Assembly: GCA_039720395.1 (NCBI GenBank)
Contig: CM077833.1
Location: 28,046,271-28,110,270, forward strand
Length of the DNA stretch: 64,000 bases
From: Liquidambar formosana
Taxonomy: Eukaryota > Streptophyta > Magnoliopsida > Saxifragales > Altingiaceae
Direction: 5' to 3'
How positions within the stretch are numbered: position 1 is the stretch's first letter; the number at the start of each line of letters is the position of its first letter. The notes under the pieces are model-generated. The model worked only from the letters and a program-made list of their open reading frames with translations. It searched no databases and was not told the DNA's origin. The translations under genes were made by a program, and so were the position numbers. This document shows positions 12,006 to 21,749 of this stretch, in pieces.

Positions 12006-12009
12006 TAAA

Positions 12010-12360
12010 AAACCCTAGGAATGGAATGAGAGTGGGAATAGAATGAAATGAAAGAGAATGGGAATGGTAATAGGATGAGAATGGTCATTCCATCCCAACG
12101 TTTGATAAGGGGTGGGAATGAAATGAAAAAGCAAAAGTAGGACCGATTTTTAATGATTTTTACTCATTGAAAGGAAAGAATAGTCATTCCTTTTTGTTTA
12201 GGAAGGAATGGCTATTCCCTCATTGGAGGGAATAGACCCCCTCAAGGGAATAGCCATTCCATCCCCTTGCACAACCAAGCATTCACTTTTTTTTTAGAGA
12301 ATGAAATCACCATTTCATTCCCTCCCTCTTTCCCTCATAACAAACGTTTTAGTTGTCGAT
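12010..12360. repeat. GGAATG-rich repeat, probable non-autonomous element
   Basis: The left half is built from GGAATGG / GAATGAAATG units and the right half from their complements (CCATTCC, CATTTCATTCC), so the segment can fold back on itself. No target duplication could be fixed, so the ends are approximate. Confidence 0.45.
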
Positions 12361-13018
12361 CCATCTCTCTTATGACATGCTGAATCACTGCCTCATCCAT
12401 GGCGATATCAGGCATTGCGTTTGCCTGTAGACCCTATTTCAATCGCCGACCTCTTTTCTTCTACTGCATGGGCCTGAGCACCCCTAACCCAACATACGGT
12501 TAGGCTGTTGTCCGATCCCTAGACGTGGGCTTGGGTCGGCCCAATTTGGGTTATCTCAAACTAACCCATTCAAAAAGGACAAAACAGCCAACTTCGGTTT
12601 TCACATTTTATAAATGGTCTATTATCGGTAATTCAACAACCAACAACTTAGCAGTCTTAATGTCAAATTGTTCGGAATTGTATATTAGAACCCATTAATT
12701 AGAGACGATTAACGTGTGTCAACAAACATCAAGTTGTTGTATGAGGCCATTAATAAAAGTCTCTGCATCTAGAATCATTATTTTTCTTTTTTAATGATAA
12801 AACAGTCACGTCCACTTGTCCACGTTTCGAATTTTTTTAATGGCCTTGTTTTTACATTTAAAATACAGGGTATTAAATTATGAATTTCAAATACGGATTA
12901 CCTTCATTCTTAGTCTACTATGGACGGTTCTCTAGAGATATCAATGTATTAAGGAACACCTCTCAGTTCACCCCATTTTTCTTATGATTTTTAGAAATGA
13001 TAAAAATTGATGCATTTA

Positions 13019-13439
13019 GGGGCAGGTTATTGCCACCACAAAAAATACTCTAAGTCTCCCACTTAATTTCTATTTTTTAAGTTCTTATGAAAATATAAAA
13101 AGATTTTGCGAAAACTAATAATGTAACTTAATAGAAAACATCATTCCAGACAACTTTATAAAAGAAATTTTTTTCAAAATTTGTCATTTAAATAGAATTT
13201 TTGGCCATCTTTCATAGAAAATGTAATAGAAATTATAAAATGACCAAAAAGTCCAGTTAAATGACAAAATTTGAAAAAACTTTTTTTTGCAAAGTTGTTC
13301 ATAATGATGTTTTTTTTAATAAACAACGCAACTAGTTTTCGTAAAAACCTTTTATATTTTTTATAAAACCCTAAAAAGTGTAAACTAATGGCCTAATGGG
13401 GGGTTTAGAGTACCTTATGTGGTGGCAATAGCCTCCCTC
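13019..13439. mobile_element. Mutator-like foldback MITE, copy 1
   Basis: The termini are GGGGCAGGTTATTGCCACC on the left and, as reverse complement, GAGGGAGGCTATTGCCACC on the right. The 9-bp direct repeat ATGCATTTA (13010-13018 and 13440-13448) is the duplication length expected of Mutator-like elements. The two halves are inverted copies of each other over most of their length (for example AACATCATTCCAGACAACTT against AAGTTGTTCATAATGATGTT). There is no coding capacity. A second, more decayed copy lies at 32474-32892. Confidence 0.85.
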
Positions 13440-13598
13440 ATGCATTTATTATATCTGAAATATTACATAAATATAAATATATATAATTCCTCTATCCCAC
13501 TCGGCCTAATTACATTTCTATTTTGGGATATCCCAATCTATCGATTGATTATCGAAAGTAAAAACAAATAAGTAATTTACTTTTCAATAAACCATTTA

Positions 13599-13859
13599 CT
13601 TCCTTCGTTTCAATTTAATTGTCCCCTTTGAAAAAACATGCTTTTTCAGGTAGCCTATTAAATGCTTTCAAATCATTATTTAAATTTTGAAATTTCAATT
13701 TTTGCTCTTAAGTACACGAAACATTGGAAAGAGAGAAAAGTCATTTTTAAGGGTAGTTTAAAAAATCTAATAAAAAGAATTATTGACCTTTTGAATGTGA
13801 CAATTATTTTGAAACATCCCAAAATGAAAAATAGGCCATTTAAATTGAAACGGAGGGAG
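13599..13859. mobile_element. Stowaway-type (Tc1/mariner) MITE
   Basis: The terminal inverted repeats CTTCCTTCGTTTCAATTTAA and CTCCCTCCGTTTCAATTTAA (right end, complemented) match at 18 of 20 positions and carry the CTCCCTCCGTTTC signature of plant Stowaway elements. TA flanks both sides (13597-13598 and 13860-13861). The element is 261 bp, with no transposase. Confidence 0.92.
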
Positions 13860-13984
13860 TATTATATTTTAAATTACACTTGCCACACTAACTATCACAT
13901 CAATAAACATTGTGTCATGGGAGGATAAAAACATTTTTTAGCATGTTTCTTTCGAATAGGATAGATCCTATTACGATACATTAA

Positions 13985-14040
13985 GGGCTTGTTTGGCTAT
14001 CCAATTCGAAATTAAACAAATTGGACAACCAAATAGGCCG
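13985..14040. mobile_element. 56-bp Tourist-like miniature element
   Basis: GGGCTTGTTTGGCTATCCAA at the left pairs with TTGGACAACCAAATAGGCCG at the right, leaving a loop of about 15 bases. TAA flanks both sides (13982-13984 and 14041-14043), as for PIF/Harbinger. It is exceptionally short; it could be an internally deleted element or a chance palindrome. Confidence 0.6.
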
Positions 14041-15434
14041 TAAAGAATTTAATATGTGTGTTTAATCAAAATGCTCAAACAAAATGGGACAAAGGAAATA
14101 TGTTTTATTAACAGAGTCTTCCTATTGTATCGTATATATCCTGAATTTCTAAAAATTTTCGCATCACCACTATTTCCACACTGTATTGTAAGTAGTAATC
14201 GTATCTCAAGTCTGGGTCCATGCTTCATAGCTCCTAAGTACTCCTCTACACTACAAATTTTATTGAGGTTTGTTTGTTTCCGTCTTCTAAACTCGGGCAC
14301 CTACCGACGCGATGAGAAAGAAGGCAGTGATTGGTGGTAGGTTGCACCATCCAAGACCGCTTGGAGTGGTAGGCCTTAGAGATATGTATTTTCTCACTTC
14401 TAAAACACAAAAAACAAAGGGGAATTTCAATCATGGCATGTTATTAGGATACCTATTAGCCTATATCACAATGAAAAGGGGCAGAATGTCCTATAATGTG
14501 GAAAATCTTGAGGTCCTCACCAAATTATGAAGGGGGAATTTTAGATTGGTCAGGCTATGGGAAAATAACTATTGTTCAATGCTATTTTTTACAAACTTCT
14601 TAATAAATGATTACTAACTTAACTAAAAATGACTAACAACTGTAATTATTTTCTCGTATTAATATAAAATTTCCCCCAATTATGAACCCTGCCCGGCTGC
14701 CCCTTTTAGCAAGACAAGGCATGCATGCCATTAATGATCTGTAACGTGAAAACTAGCTTTTAGCGGTAATTTTCATTTTCTTAAACTTCAATTGATAGCA
14801 AAGTATGTGGCCATAAGAGTTTTGTTGTATGTGAGCCATAGGAAATTAGGAATCATGCACCTGGACGCGGAGACGAAACCTTTAGAGCTATAATGTCGTT
14901 TTCCATCCCCCTTGGCATGTCTGTTTTTCTCTGCCTCTCCCCATCAGGTGAACCAATATTTCCTGTCCAAATCAGAAACAATTGATGTAATTCCAATATG
15001 ATTAGCACCTTGGTGACGTTTGTGGGTTTAAAAATAATAAAATCTACTTCATAACATTCATATGGAACGGTATGCACTTCTAGCAGGATCAAGCAATGCA
15101 AAGCTATCTCTACTTCATTGTCATATGTAAGGACCTGGCCAACCAAAAAAAATGTATGAACAATAATTTATTTTTTATTTTTTATTTTTTCACTTCACCA
15201 GAGGTTTTACTCCATACGATATAATTATTAGATAAGTAATTCTGAGAGGGATTTATTTATAAAACAAAAATACTTCATTGCGCGCGATGTCATGTGTGAC
15301 GCACGCTCCCTAGACAATGTCCAATGAATAAAGAAAGCTTTAATATGAAAAATACTAACATTTTGAGTCCCATCAAATCTAGGCGTCTTCTAATCTAAAA
15401 TCAAATAGAGAGGCTCAAGTTGTGTTACAGCTAT
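14041..15434. other. Intergenic
   Basis: Several short open frames occur on both strands (14049-14340, 14853-15146) but none resembles a known family or has gene-like flanks. I see no gene here. Confidence 0.5.
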
Positions 15435-15520
15435 GGGGTGTGTTTGGTTAATCTGCCGGATTTGATGGTAGATTTTGGTGGGGTCCCGAAATACTTGCAA
15501 AGCTGCACCAAACGCAGCCC
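15435..15520. mobile_element. Possible 86-bp Tourist-like MITE
   Basis: GGGGTGTGTTTGGT at the left end and ACCAAACGCAGCCC at the right end form 14-bp inverted repeats with two or three mismatches. The GTTTGG end is common among plant Tourist and hAT MITEs. No target duplication is clear. Confidence 0.45.
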
Positions 15521-15761
15521 TACTCCTTAGGGGTTTAACCTAGTCAGTGTCTGGACAAAAAAAAAGTCGTTGAAGTCTAGAAGCGAGGAATCAGTCTAGT
15601 CGTGAATTTAAGTTTTGAAGCACATGTTATTTGTTACTAACTTACTACTAATCAAATATAAAATAAATGCATGAAAATGATTTTAAAAAATAGGACAGCT
15701 TTCTCCTCGCGTCAAAATCAGCTTGGGATTGTACGCCATGATGACTTGTCCCTTTGTCCCT

Positions 15762-15766
<5 letters not shown>

Positions 15767-15805
<39 letters not shown>
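15767..15805. repeat. (CT)n microsatellite
   Basis: An uninterrupted CT tract of about 39 bp in gene-free sequence. Confidence 0.95.
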
Positions 15806-15809
<4 letters not shown>

Positions 15810-16354
15810 CGCGTGCACAAATTAAATTGAGGAGAAAATAGTCAAATTACTATCCTCTGTTAAAAAAAATTATCAATCAATTAACCCTAAAAAAAGTCAA
15901 ATAAAATTATATGTGAAAAAACTCTGCACCTGAAATTCCATTAAACTCTTGTTTGAATAATAAATTTTCCTCATTTACGTTAAATGGCTTTATCACATTT
16001 TTGTGTGTTTTCAAGTGACAAAATTATCTGAACAATTATTTTACCATTTTTTTCATTCTAATAATGGAGAGAGGAGTGTTGAAGGATAAGATAGTGAAGT
16101 AGTTCCTTTACCAATTTATCATTTGACACACAAAAATTTAAAAAAAATATATATATATAAACAAACAAACAATCATGAGAATGACATTATCATCCAGAAA
16201 ACTCACTACCCATATATACTATATAGTAGGATAGAAGTTGGAATTTTGGTCTAGCTAACCCAAAATTATAAATAGCAACATAAGTAATATGTTAATAAAA
16301 TAAAATTAAAAAAAGGAAAAAACATGTGACATTAAAATGCTTCTATTGACTGTG
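15806..16354. other. Intergenic AT-rich spacer
   Basis: Nothing gene-like is visible. Confidence 0.5.

Positions 16355-16410
<56 letters not shown>
16355..16410. repeat. 56-bp poly-A run
   Basis: The longest homopolymer in the window. No reverse-transcriptase sequence or flanking duplication is seen, so a retroposon origin is not supported. Its exact length may be a sequencing artefact. Confidence 0.9.
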
Positions 16411-16412
<2 letters not shown>

Positions 16413-17480
16413 CCAGATGTAATTTGTGTTGCACTTGATACATGTTTGCAGTCTATTATAGGCATAAATGTGTAATTAAAATGGTTTGCATTCATAGCGT
16501 GTGACCGTATGAAATGACAAGAAATGAATCCCCAATGCTTTAACCCAATTTTTGCCCCTCCAGAGGTTGCATTTTCAACCCTACGTACGTGGTCTCTTCC
16601 ATGCCTAGCACCAGCAATGGATTGGGTTGTCACTTGTCGTGAAGTGTTGAAGCCGACCCCACCAACGGGGTGGAAACTCATCCTATTTGGTTTGAGGCAA
16701 ACCCGCTAACCCACTAACCCAATAACATATAAAAAAGATCTAAACAAATTAAAATCATATTTAAACAAGGATAATGTATATTAAAGATATAACAAATAAT
16801 ATATCAAAATACAATTAAGATACATTCAAAGCTAATTAATCAAAGCTAACTCAAATTAAATTTGGAATTTTTTTCAATACAAATAAGCATGAGGATCATG
16901 CATTCACATACAATCCATTTAGTCAGTCAATGAGTTTGATTATGAGTTTATCATCCAACTTCTTTGGGGCTTGTAAAAACCTCAACCCGACCCGTTTATT
17001 GCGGGCGAACTCAGTGTGAGAATATTCATCCTAAATCATTTCCACATTGGGATGAAATGCACCTCAAATGAGACAAACAAGAGTAGGTTGACTGCATGCT
17101 TCCCATTCAAATCAAGCATTGTGTGTAAAAGCAGAAAGCGTAGATGACAACATTCATTACGCATACATTTATCTACCTTTACTCCTAATCCATTTTTTTT
17201 TTGTTTCTCTTTCACATGTCCGCATCTACCTTCTGCTTCACGGAAAATTCACAACAATGGTGGGTCACCATGTAATAACAAAATACTCGTAAAACTATAA
17301 TCAAATTTACAAAAAGAAAAAAATATTGTATATATATATTCTCGTGAGTGGCAATAGAAGGCCACGAATAATAATTGGTAAAGTATTATAAGGCGGCTCC
17401 TAACGCTTCATATGGTCAAAATACTCTGCCGCTCCTATTGCGTGCTTTCTCTCCTGTTTCCTCCATTGCCTAGCTTTGTC
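16411..17480. other. Intergenic, repeat-like, upstream of the DUF1645 gene
   Basis: It contains AACCCGACCCG and CTAACCCACTAACCC motifs typical of decayed plant repeats, but no gene or element end that I can fix. The last 100 bp should contain the DUF1645 promoter. Confidence 0.45.
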
Positions 17481-17493
17481 TCTGTCTCTCTCC

Positions 17494-17500
17494 TTTATAA
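17494..17500 (+). promoter_or_regulatory. Putative TATA box of the DUF1645 gene
   Basis: TTTATAA lies 56 bp before the ATG at 17556, preceded by a CT-rich stretch. This spacing fits a short leader of about 25-30 nt. Confidence 0.5.
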
Positions 17501-17555
17501 CTACCTCCAAGACTGTTGGTAAACTAAGAGAGAAGTGGAGCTGTAGGAACACGAA

Positions 17556-18689
17556 ATGAAGATGGAAGTGGTGATTCCCGTGGCAACCATGGATTTCGAC
17601 TTCAGTAGTGCGCGTTCTTCGCCATTTTTGAGCGCTCCAACTACGCCAAAACGTTTCGGCCAGTTCTGCTTCAGCGCTCCGACGAGTCCGGCGCGGGTTT
17701 CTGAGTTTTACCGTGAATTTGACAATTTCTCGGTGAACAACGGAGGTAATGGAAGCATGAGAACAAGAGGGTCGCCGTCGGTGATTCCGTTCGATTGGGA
17801 AGAGAAGCCCGGTACGCCAAAGTCGCCAAAATCGAATGTTACCAACAACGAAGATGATTTCGCATTTGATTTCTGTGTGGATTTGGAGAAGACGTTGCTG
17901 TCAGCTGACGAACTGTTCGATGGCGGTAAAATTCGGCCTTTGAAGCCGCCCCCGAGATTACAGGTCAACAATGGCGTCGACGGGTACGCAACAAGGAAGA
18001 GCCCTGTTTCACCAAGGTCACCTAGATCACCGATTTCGCATGGGAAAAAGATTATACAGAACGCTTTCTCGCCTAGACAGAGGAAAGACGTCGACCCTTT
18101 TGCAGCTGCTGCAGAAAACACACGTAAGAATACAGGGAACGAAAGAGGGAGAGAAAGAGTTGCGACTTCATCATCGTCAAATTCAGGTCGCAGAGCGACA
18201 AGATCGCTTTCTCCTTTCCGGGTTTCTGAGTTTCCATGGGAAGAAGAACAACAGCCGCAGCAGAGCACAAAACAGCCCTCTGTGAATAGAAAATCTTCTT
18301 CATCTTCGTCTTCATCGTCATCATCGTCATCGGCTGCGGCGGCGAAAGGTAATAGGAAATGGAAATTGAAGGATTTTCTGTTGTTCCGAAGTGCGTCGGA
18401 AGGACGAGCGACGGACAAAGATCCGTTCAAGAAGTATGCAGCTTTTTCTAAAAGACACGAAGACATCAAGAACTCGAGCTTCAGGTCCATAGACAGCACC
18501 GGTTCGGTGTCGAGGAGAAGAGGACCGGTTTCGGCTCACGAGTTGCACTACACGGTGAACCGGGCAGTGTCGGAGGATATGAAGAAGAAGACATTCTTGC
18601 CATATAAACAGGGGATTTTGGGTCGGCTGGCATTCAATCCTGCTGTCAGTGCATTGGCCAATGGCTTTGGGACTCTTACACGAGGGTGA
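17556..18689 (+). CDS. DUF1645 family protein
   Basis: Single exon, 377 residues. Conserved blocks in order: two SAPT(T/S)P repeats around residues 26-45 (FLSAPTTPKRFG, FSAPTSPARV); VIPFDWEEKPGTPKSPKS at 76-93; a basic Ser/Pro region (SPVSPRSPRSPISHGKK) at 149-165; RSLSPFRVSEFPWEE near 216-230; a 13-Ser run at 247-259; RKWKLKDFLLFRSASEGRA at 267-285; and the C-terminal SAHELHYTVNRAVSE...TFLPYKQGILGRLAFNP at 326-362. This order matches plant DUF1645 proteins, which are intronless or nearly so and poorly characterised; some are described as calmodulin-binding or stress-related. No membrane span or catalytic motif is seen. ATGs at codons 1, 3 and 12 are possible starts; the first is used. A long antisense open frame here is a shadow of its codon use. 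Confidence 0.93.
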   Translation: MKMEVVIPVATMDFDFSSARSSPFLSAPTTPKRFGQFCFSAPTSPARVSEFYREFDNFSVNNGGNGSMRTRGSPSVIPFDWEEKPGTPKSPKSNVTNNEDDFAFDFCVDLEKTLLSADELFDGGKIRPLKPPPRLQVNNGVDGYATRKSPVSPRSPRSPISHGKKIIQNAFSPRQRKDVDPFAAAAENTRKNTGNERGRERVATSSSSNSGRRATRSLSPFRVSEFPWEEEQQPQQSTKQPSVNRKSSSSSSSSSSSSSAAAAKGNRKWKLKDFLLFRSASEGRATDKDPFKKYAAFSKRHEDIKNSSFRSIDSTGSVSRRRGPVSAHELHYTVNRAVSEDMKKKTFLPYKQGILGRLAFNPAVSALANGFGTLTRG

Positions 18690-19043
18690 ATCTTGGTGAT
18701 TGGCTGAAGAATTGCTTTTATTTTTTTGTTGTAAAGACAAGGGCACTTTTGTTCTAGAACATATATATGTTTTTTTGATCAAATGTTTAGAATTTATATA
18801 TATTTTGAGGAACTTAAAGTTGAAGTTGATGGTGCACCAATCAATGTGCAATGATGGACATACTAGAGATCCAGAAATCAATGATAACTGTCTTGTATGG
18901 CAATTGTACCTTTTATTGATTTTATTATATAATTGTAATTATAAGAATATAGCGTGATACATATTTTCAATGATTTTAATATATAATTGTTATTGGTCTT
19001 ATCCGTGTTCCAAAGAATTAATCTGATCAAAGATTTGGATATT
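18690..19043. other. 3' flank of the DUF1645 gene
   Basis: T-rich sequence after the stop, probably 3' untranslated region, then AT-rich spacer up to the solo LTR. No gene. Confidence 0.5.
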
Positions 19044-19048
19044 CATAT

Positions 19049-19748
19049 TGTGTGGAAATATCTCTGAACCGAGGTTTCAGTTCGGGATGGAAGGTTCAGG
19101 CCTGAAACGCTGACACGTGGCGAAGATTGCTCAACCAGGCCAACTACAACGCACGTGATTCACCTCCTAAGATCCAGCTCGGGGCAAGGGGTTAAACCAC
19201 TTCACTTGACACGTGGAAGGCCCTCACGCTAGGACCCACTGCAAAGCACGTGATCTTCCAACTCGGGACCTGACCTTCACCTCGGGACACCTGTCTTATG
19301 ACTCACGCTACAATCCAAATCCTACTACAGTCCAAAACTGTCCTAGCAGCTGTAATTCCTGACATAGCGGTTACAAGAAACCACGGTTCCCTGGCCAACC
19401 ATGGTCAATAAACCATGGTCAGACGGTTATGGGTAAACCATAGTCAGATCTGACCTAACCCAAGCAGTTATCTGACCTCACATGGTCAGTCCGTACAGGT
19501 GGGTATAAAAAGAATACGATACAGCCTAATTTGGTAAGCTACAGTACCCTAACTCTCTGAGATTCATCTTCTTCCTTGCCTCATTCTCCCCAGTACAGCT
19601 TTCTGACTTAAGCATTGGAGAGGGCACGGCCAAAACCCACCTTGGCCTACCCTCTGACCCGTTTTCCAAGCTTGTGATTGCAGGTCCAAGTGAGGGAGCA
19701 AGCTCCATCATCAACACGTAGTTCGGGGAGCAGATTTTACCCCGTACA
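19049..19748. mobile_element. Complete solo LTR, 700 bp
   Basis: It begins TGTGTGGAAATATC and ends CCCCGTACA, so it has the TG...CA ends of LTRs. It is flanked by a perfect 5-bp duplication, CATAT, at 19044-19048 and 19749-19753. Internally there is a TATA box (TATAAAA, 19504-19510) about 245 bp before the end, and an R/U5-like stretch with GACTTAAGCATTGGAGAGGG, which I associate with plant Ty3/Gypsy LTRs. No primer-binding site, gag or pol follows, so this is the product of LTR-LTR recombination. The intact duplication suggests an insertion that is not very old. The superfamily is inferred, not proven. Confidence 0.9.
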
Positions 19749-19753
19749 CATAT

Positions 19754-20932
19754 TAATCCAAAAAAAATAAAAATTCAATCATTAGCATTATGTAGGTTTC
19801 GAATCCAAGCATTTAAAACAACAGCGATAAAAATTGAATGTTGAAACCATGCATGCAAAACCAAGTTTTATATGCAACTTGTTGATTTATTTTGGGCTTT
19901 ACCTATAACTTTGTACAAATCATGCTTGTCAGTGATCTAGCATCATACTATTATTTCATTATTTGATAATAAATAAATAGAAAAATCAGCAATTTAGAAA
20001 TTTATGGAAAAAATTTGAAGAGGGAATAAGATACGTGATCACCCGCACCAGCGCAAAAAAAAAATTGTAGAGACAGTAACGGAGCTGAGAGGGGAGGGGT
20101 GGGAACGACCAATTTCTATTCTTTTCTGTCTTTTATTTACTTATTTTATTTTTATTATTTTTTTGGGTGGGTGGGGTGAGGGGGACCAATTACATGAATA
20201 ATAATAAGTTGTTATTTTTCTCATTGTCACCCAAATTGAATATTAACAAATGTGTGTATTCATCTATATCTATACTAATATAAAAGGATCGTATTTGTGG
20301 TTGGGTGTACACATTACAATACTGATTGAAAAAAAAACCTCCAACAATTTTGAAGGTAGAAGAAGTTAGGGTTAATTAATACCAAACCAAGGTCCTTGAG
20401 GGTGATATATAGATCACTGCTCAATAAAGAGAAGTGCACTCCTACCAGAGTGCCGGTTGGGAAAGTCATGGAATTTTTTTGGCTCAAATCTTTGCGATCC
20501 CAGCAACTAATTTGTCAAAGACCATAAATATCATCGTTCACCTAAAAAAAAAAAAAAAAAAACATAAATATCATCTTACGCAATCAATTATAAAGAATAT
20601 ATATAATGAAGATATTGCATTAGAATATAAAATAGCTAGATAAACATTAGAAGACTGTGTCTCATCCCAAACGTTATCATTAGAAAACAGTAATGGTGTG
20701 AGATTAAAATATATATAAATTAAAAGATAATTACTGGGTTTTATATTTATAGTGTTATTTAAGTGCTCATGCTAGTAGATGGCTAGTTAAACTATCCAAG
20801 AAGTCAAATACGTTACAACATGACATTTATCACGTATTTTGGAGGCTATTGACCAGTTGGATTAAACACTTGCCAAGGGACGCTACTGGACAGAAGACAC
20901 CAGATAGAGATGAACTATTTGTCACGGATTTC
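19754..20932. other. Intergenic
   Basis: AT-rich spacer with short A and G-rich runs. No gene or element ends identified. Confidence 0.5.
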
Positions 20933-21190
20933 TGTCCCACATCAAATAGGCACTGGGAGAGTCGGATAGATACTGGGAGAGCCTTGAACATATAAGTGAG
21001 AAAGGCAACTCCACCTAATGGGCTAGCCTCGGATAGGCACTAGGAGAGTCGGATAAGCACTGGGAGAGTTTTAGGCATATAAGTAGGGGGGGCGGAGGGC
21101 AACTCTACTGAATGGGCTAGCCTTTTGGGTTGGAGACCCGACTTGAGACAATAGGCATCCCTAGTCCCTAGTCCCTACTATTTGGGGTGA
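20933..21190. repeat. Dispersed repeat starting TGTCCCAC, internally duplicated
   Basis: It begins TGTCCCACATC and includes ACATATAAGTGAG and ATGGGCTAGCC, a pattern I associate with short plant LTR/TRIM-type repeats. An 87-bp unit is present twice (20948-21034 and 21035-21122), both with GGGAGAGTCGGATA, CATATAAGT and ATGGGCTAGCC. Ends are approximate. Confidence 0.55.
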
Positions 21191-21616
21191 TAAAGTAGTC
21201 TGCAGCACAAATCCATTCCAGACTGTCGTCAGCCACGTCGCTAGAGAGAGACACCCGAGAGACTCAACGGAAAACAACGTTATATCAAATGAAAATTAAA
21301 ACCAATACGGAGTAATAGAAATAATTCCACTGTAGATGGCACACAACGACCCGGTATCACAATGTCCACTTGCACATAAGAAAAAATATATAACAGTCTT
21401 ATCTAGAGAGACAGAACAAGACAGAATCATTATATTCAAGCCTTTGTAGAGACTTAGAACAAGATTATAGAATTGTTCACCTTCGAATAATAATCCATCC
21501 CACATATATTTAATCTTCAAAATTTCACAGCTCATTTTAACTTGTCTGATATTGACAACAGATCGCCAAACTTTTAACAAACACCACCAAATTCACTGCT
21601 CTGGCATAATCAGCTG

Positions 21617-21680
21617 GCACCAGAATCTCTCTTCTTTTTTGTTTCCTTCTTTTTTGATAATGGATTGCACCAGAATCTCT
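21617..21680 (-). mobile_element. Micro-insertion with LINE-like tail and 14-bp duplication
   Basis: GCACCAGAATCTCT occurs at 21617-21630 and 21667-21680. Between them are 36 bp that read on the minus strand as CCATTATCAAAAAAG followed by more A-rich sequence, the same TTATCAAAAAA signature as the 3' ends of LINEs in this window. It sits just downstream of the S9 peptidase stop codon. Confidence 0.7.
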
Positions 21681-21749
21681 TAACCAACTTAACTGTTGAC
21701 TTTATTCGTATAGTCACAAAGATTAGAGGAAATTCTAGGTATCAATCGC

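Noticed and set aside
14853..15146. 97-codon minus-strand frame
   Set aside because: It does not resemble any protein I know and lacks gene-like flanks.
16355..16410. 56-bp poly-A as a retroposon tail
   Set aside because: No flanking direct repeat or LINE-like 3' end could be seen.
17708..18499. 263-codon antisense open frame opposite the DUF1645 gene
   Set aside because: It mirrors the codon use of the sense gene; its Asp/Ser runs are complements of the sense serine tract, and it has no family resemblance.
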